This document shows positions 4,935 to 6,543 of a stretch of 6,543 bases of DNA, one piece after another. Numbering within the stretch: position 1 is the first letter of the stretch; each line of letters begins with the position of its first letter. The DNA comes from Desulfobacterales bacterium (lineage in GTDB: Bacteria > Desulfobacterota > Desulfobacteria > Desulfobacterales > JAFDCJ01), in contig JAOZPY010000159.1 of NCBI GenBank assembly GCA_029932495.1, positions 1-6,543 on the forward strand, written 5' to 3'. The notes beneath the pieces are model-generated. The model had not been told where the DNA came from. It saw only the letters and a program-made list of their open reading frames with translations, and searched no databases. Made by a program: the position numbers and the translations under genes.

Positions 4935-5030
4935 AAGGTTCAAGGTGCAGGGTACAAGGTACAGGGCATCCGCCTTCGGCGGGTCAGAAAGCGCTAACCC
5001 TGTACCTTGGACCTTTACCATGCACCTTTG
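4935..5030. repeat. Inverted heptamer-repeat element with central hairpin
   Basis: Left arm: five exact 7-base units at 4935, 4942, 4949, 4956 and 4963 (AAGGTTC, AAGGTGC, AGGGTAC, AAGGTAC, AGGGCAT). Right arm (4998-5030): the same family on the opposite strand, reading from the right AAGGTGC, a 6-nt unit ATGGTA, then AAGGTCC, AAGGTAC. CAAGGTACAGGG (4955-4966) and CCCTGTACCTTG (4998-5009) are a perfect 12-bp inverted pair; AAGGTGCA (4942-4949) and TGCACCTT (5021-5028) form an outer 8-bp pair. Between the arms, CCGCC-TTC-GGCGG (4970-4982) is a tight hairpin. It occupies most of the 218-nt gap between the SagB remnant and the thioredoxin-domain gene. No T tract follows, so it is not a classical terminator. 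It belongs to the same family as 2825-2873. Confidence 0.85.
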
Positions 5031-5096
5031 ATTTTAGACCTCTATCTTGTTTCGAATTACGTGCTTCATACTTTATCTATAACCTGATAGGTGATC

Positions 5097-6543
5097 ATGC
5101 CCCCCAACCAGCTCATTCATGAAAAAAGTCCCTACCTGCTGCAGCACGCCCACAACCCGGTCAACTGGCATCCCTGGTGCAACGAAACCTTTGCTCAGGC
5201 CATGACGGAAAACAAACTCATCTTTCTTTCCATTGGCTATGCCACCTGCCATTGGTGCCATGTGATGGAAAAAGAGTCCTTTGAAGATAAAGAGACCGCC
5301 GGGCACCTTAATGACACCTTTGTCTGCATTAAAGTGGACCGCGAAGAGCGACCGGACATCGATGCCGTTTATATGGCTGCCTGCCAGATCCTGAGTGGAA
5401 GCGGCGGCTGGCCGTTGAGCATCTTTATGACGCCGGATAAAAAACCTTTTTTTGCTGCCACCTATCTGCCCAAACGCAGCCAGATGGGTCGGCCCGGATT
5501 AATCGATATCTGTCGGCAAGTCAAAAAAATCTGGCAAACTCAGAGACAAAAAATCGAGGAATCTGCCGACAGCATTACCACTGGTCTGCAACGGGCCTTC
5601 ACGTTTGAGCCGGCCGATGGCCCCGATGTCTCCCTGTTGGACCAGGCCTATCAGCAGATCAAAAAAAGATTTGATCCCCGGCATGGGGGGTTTGAATCCG
5701 CACCCAAGTTTCCCTCTGCCCACCGACTGCTTTATCTGCTGCGCTGCTACCGGCGCAGTGCAGATCCAGCCGCCCTGGAGATGGTGCAGCAGACGTTGAC
5801 CGCCATGCGCCTGGGCGGAATCTGGGATCATGTGGGCTTTGGTTTTCACCGTTACAGCACTGATAAACACTGGCTGCTGCCTCATTTCGAAAAAATGCTT
5901 TACGATCAAGCCTTGATTGCCATGGCCTGCCTGGAGACCTTCCGGATTTCAAAAACCTCCCTGTTCGCCGCCACCGCGCAGGATATCTTCACTTACGTGC
6001 TGCGCGAAATGACCGCCGCCGAGGGCGGCTTTTATTCGGCTGAAGATGCTGACAGCGAAGGGGTGGAAGGCAAATTTTACATCTGGAAGACCGAAGATTT
6101 TCGCCGGGTGCTGGCCGATGAGAATGCGTCCAGATGGGAGACGATCCTGCGGGTCAGCCCGGAGGGCAACTTTGCCGATGAAGCCCGCCGCCAAAAAACC
6201 GGTGCCAACATCCTGCATCTGACCGCGCCGCTGAAAAAATGGGCGCCCAAACTGGAACTGCCGCGCGAACAGCTCGAATCTGAATGGGACCGGATCCGCG
6301 CCCAATTGTTCGCCGCCCGCCAAAAGCGGATTCCACCCCTGAAAGACGACAAGATTCTGACCGACTGGAACGGCTTGATGATTGCAGCGCTCGCCCTGGG
6401 CGCACGCATCCTGGACCAACCCGCCTATGAAAACGCTGCGCGCAAAGCCGTTGAATTTATCCTGTCCCGCATGCGCGACGGCAGCGGGCGGCTTTTTCAC
6501 CGCTTCCGAGACGGCCAGCGGGCCGTGCCAGGATTGGCCGCTT
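5097..6543 (+). CDS. DUF255/YyaL-type thioredoxin-domain protein, 3' end beyond the window
   Basis: 482 codons are present of a family usually about 670-690 aa (YyaL in Bacillus, SPATA20 in animals), so roughly 70 percent. Domain 1 is a thioredoxin-like DUF255 fold: NQLIHEKSPYLLQHAHNPVNW (4-24), LSIGYATCHWCHVMEKESF (44-62) with redox-type C51-x2-C54, KVDREERPDID (79-89) and GSGGWPLSIF (101-110). Domain 2 is an (alpha/alpha)6 glycosidase-like toroid: GGIWDHVGFGFHRYSTD (from 240), HFEKMLYDQA (263-272), FYSAEDADSEG, and KILTDWNGLM (419-428). No disruption is visible. The biochemical function is unknown; automatic names such as thymidylate kinase or cellulase are not justified. No signal peptide is seen, so it is cytosolic. 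The start ATG at 5097 directly follows AGGTGATC (5089-5096), which matches the complement of the 16S 3' end, and the family begins at this NxLxxExSPYLLQH. No convincing promoter was found in 5031-5090. Confidence 0.94.
   Translation, partial: MPPNQLIHEKSPYLLQHAHNPVNWHPWCNETFAQAMTENKLIFLSIGYATCHWCHVMEKESFEDKETAGHLNDTFVCIKVDREERPDIDAVYMAACQILSGSGGWPLSIFMTPDKKPFFAATYLPKRSQMGRPGLIDICRQVKKIWQTQRQKIEESADSITTGLQRAFTFEPADGPDVSLLDQAYQQIKKRFDPRHGGFESAPKFPSAHRLLYLLRCYRRSADPAALEMVQQTLTAMRLGGIWDHVGFGFHRYSTDKHWLLPHFEKMLYDQALIAMACLETFRISKTSLFAATAQDIFTYVLREMTAAEGGFYSAEDADSEGVEGKFYIWKTEDFRRVLADENASRWETILRVSPEGNFADEARRQKTGANILHLTAPLKKWAPKLELPREQLESEWDRIRAQLFAARQKRIPPLKDDKILTDWNGLMIAALALGARILDQPAYENAARKAVEFILSRMRDGSGRLFHRFRDGQRAVPGLAA

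Noticed and set aside
2825..5030. CRISPR array interpretation of the repeats
   Set aside because: Units are 7 nt, contiguous and degenerate, with no spacers and no cas genes.
5949..6500. 183-aa minus-strand ORF opposite the DUF255 gene
   Set aside because: It is antisense to strongly conserved coding sequence, and the length is explained by GC-rich codon bias.

Overview
The window looks like chromosomal DNA from a Gram-negative anaerobe, most plausibly a sulfate-reducer-type Desulfobacterota (deltaproteobacterial) genome. This rests on gene content and style: an FmdB zinc-ribbon protein next to ndk, a HesB/IscA-like gene with an in-frame TGA exactly where relatives have cysteine, a SagB-type remnant, and heptamer-periodic intergenic repeats. 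The taxonomic call is inference. No rRNA, tRNA, CRISPR array, phage gene or transposase was seen.

Layout. Positions 1-2033 hold a minus-strand gene run read right to left: ndk (nucleoside diphosphate kinase), trmJ (tRNA 2'-O-methyltransferase of the SPOUT family) and a fumarylacetoacetate hydrolase (FAH) family gene that runs off the left edge. TrmJ and FAH are only 3 nt apart, so translation is probably coupled. The 292-nt divergent region 2034-2325 holds a heptamer repeat, a weak candidate promoter for ndk and a perfect-consensus sigma70 promoter (TTGACA, 17 nt, TATAAT) facing right. On the plus strand follow an FmdB-family zinc-ribbon protein, a second heptamer repeat tract, and a MacroD/YmdB-type macrodomain ADP-ribose hydrolase.

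The most notable locus is 3514-3987, a self-contained transcription unit: candidate promoter, strong Shine-Dalgarno, a 104-residue HesB/IscA-like protein with a TGA at codon 33, a candidate bacterial SECIS hairpin just downstream of that TGA, and a strong intrinsic terminator. I read it as a selenoprotein. Ordinary gene calling would keep only a 65-residue C-terminal piece starting at 3734 and lose the active-site region.

Right of the terminator are a nitroreductase-family flavoprotein and, one base after its stop, an 88-residue ORF resembling only the N-terminus of SagB-type dehydrogenases, probably a broken gene. A roughly 100-bp inverted heptamer-repeat element separates it from a DUF255/YyaL-type thioredoxin-domain protein that runs off the right edge.

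The genes do not form one pathway. Shared themes are nucleotide and tRNA housekeeping (ndk, trmJ), ADP-ribose metabolism (macrodomain) and thiol/selenol or flavin redox chemistry (HesB-like selenoprotein, nitroreductase, thioredoxin-domain protein). The three heptamer-repeat tracts, of two sequence families, are the main non-coding oddity.
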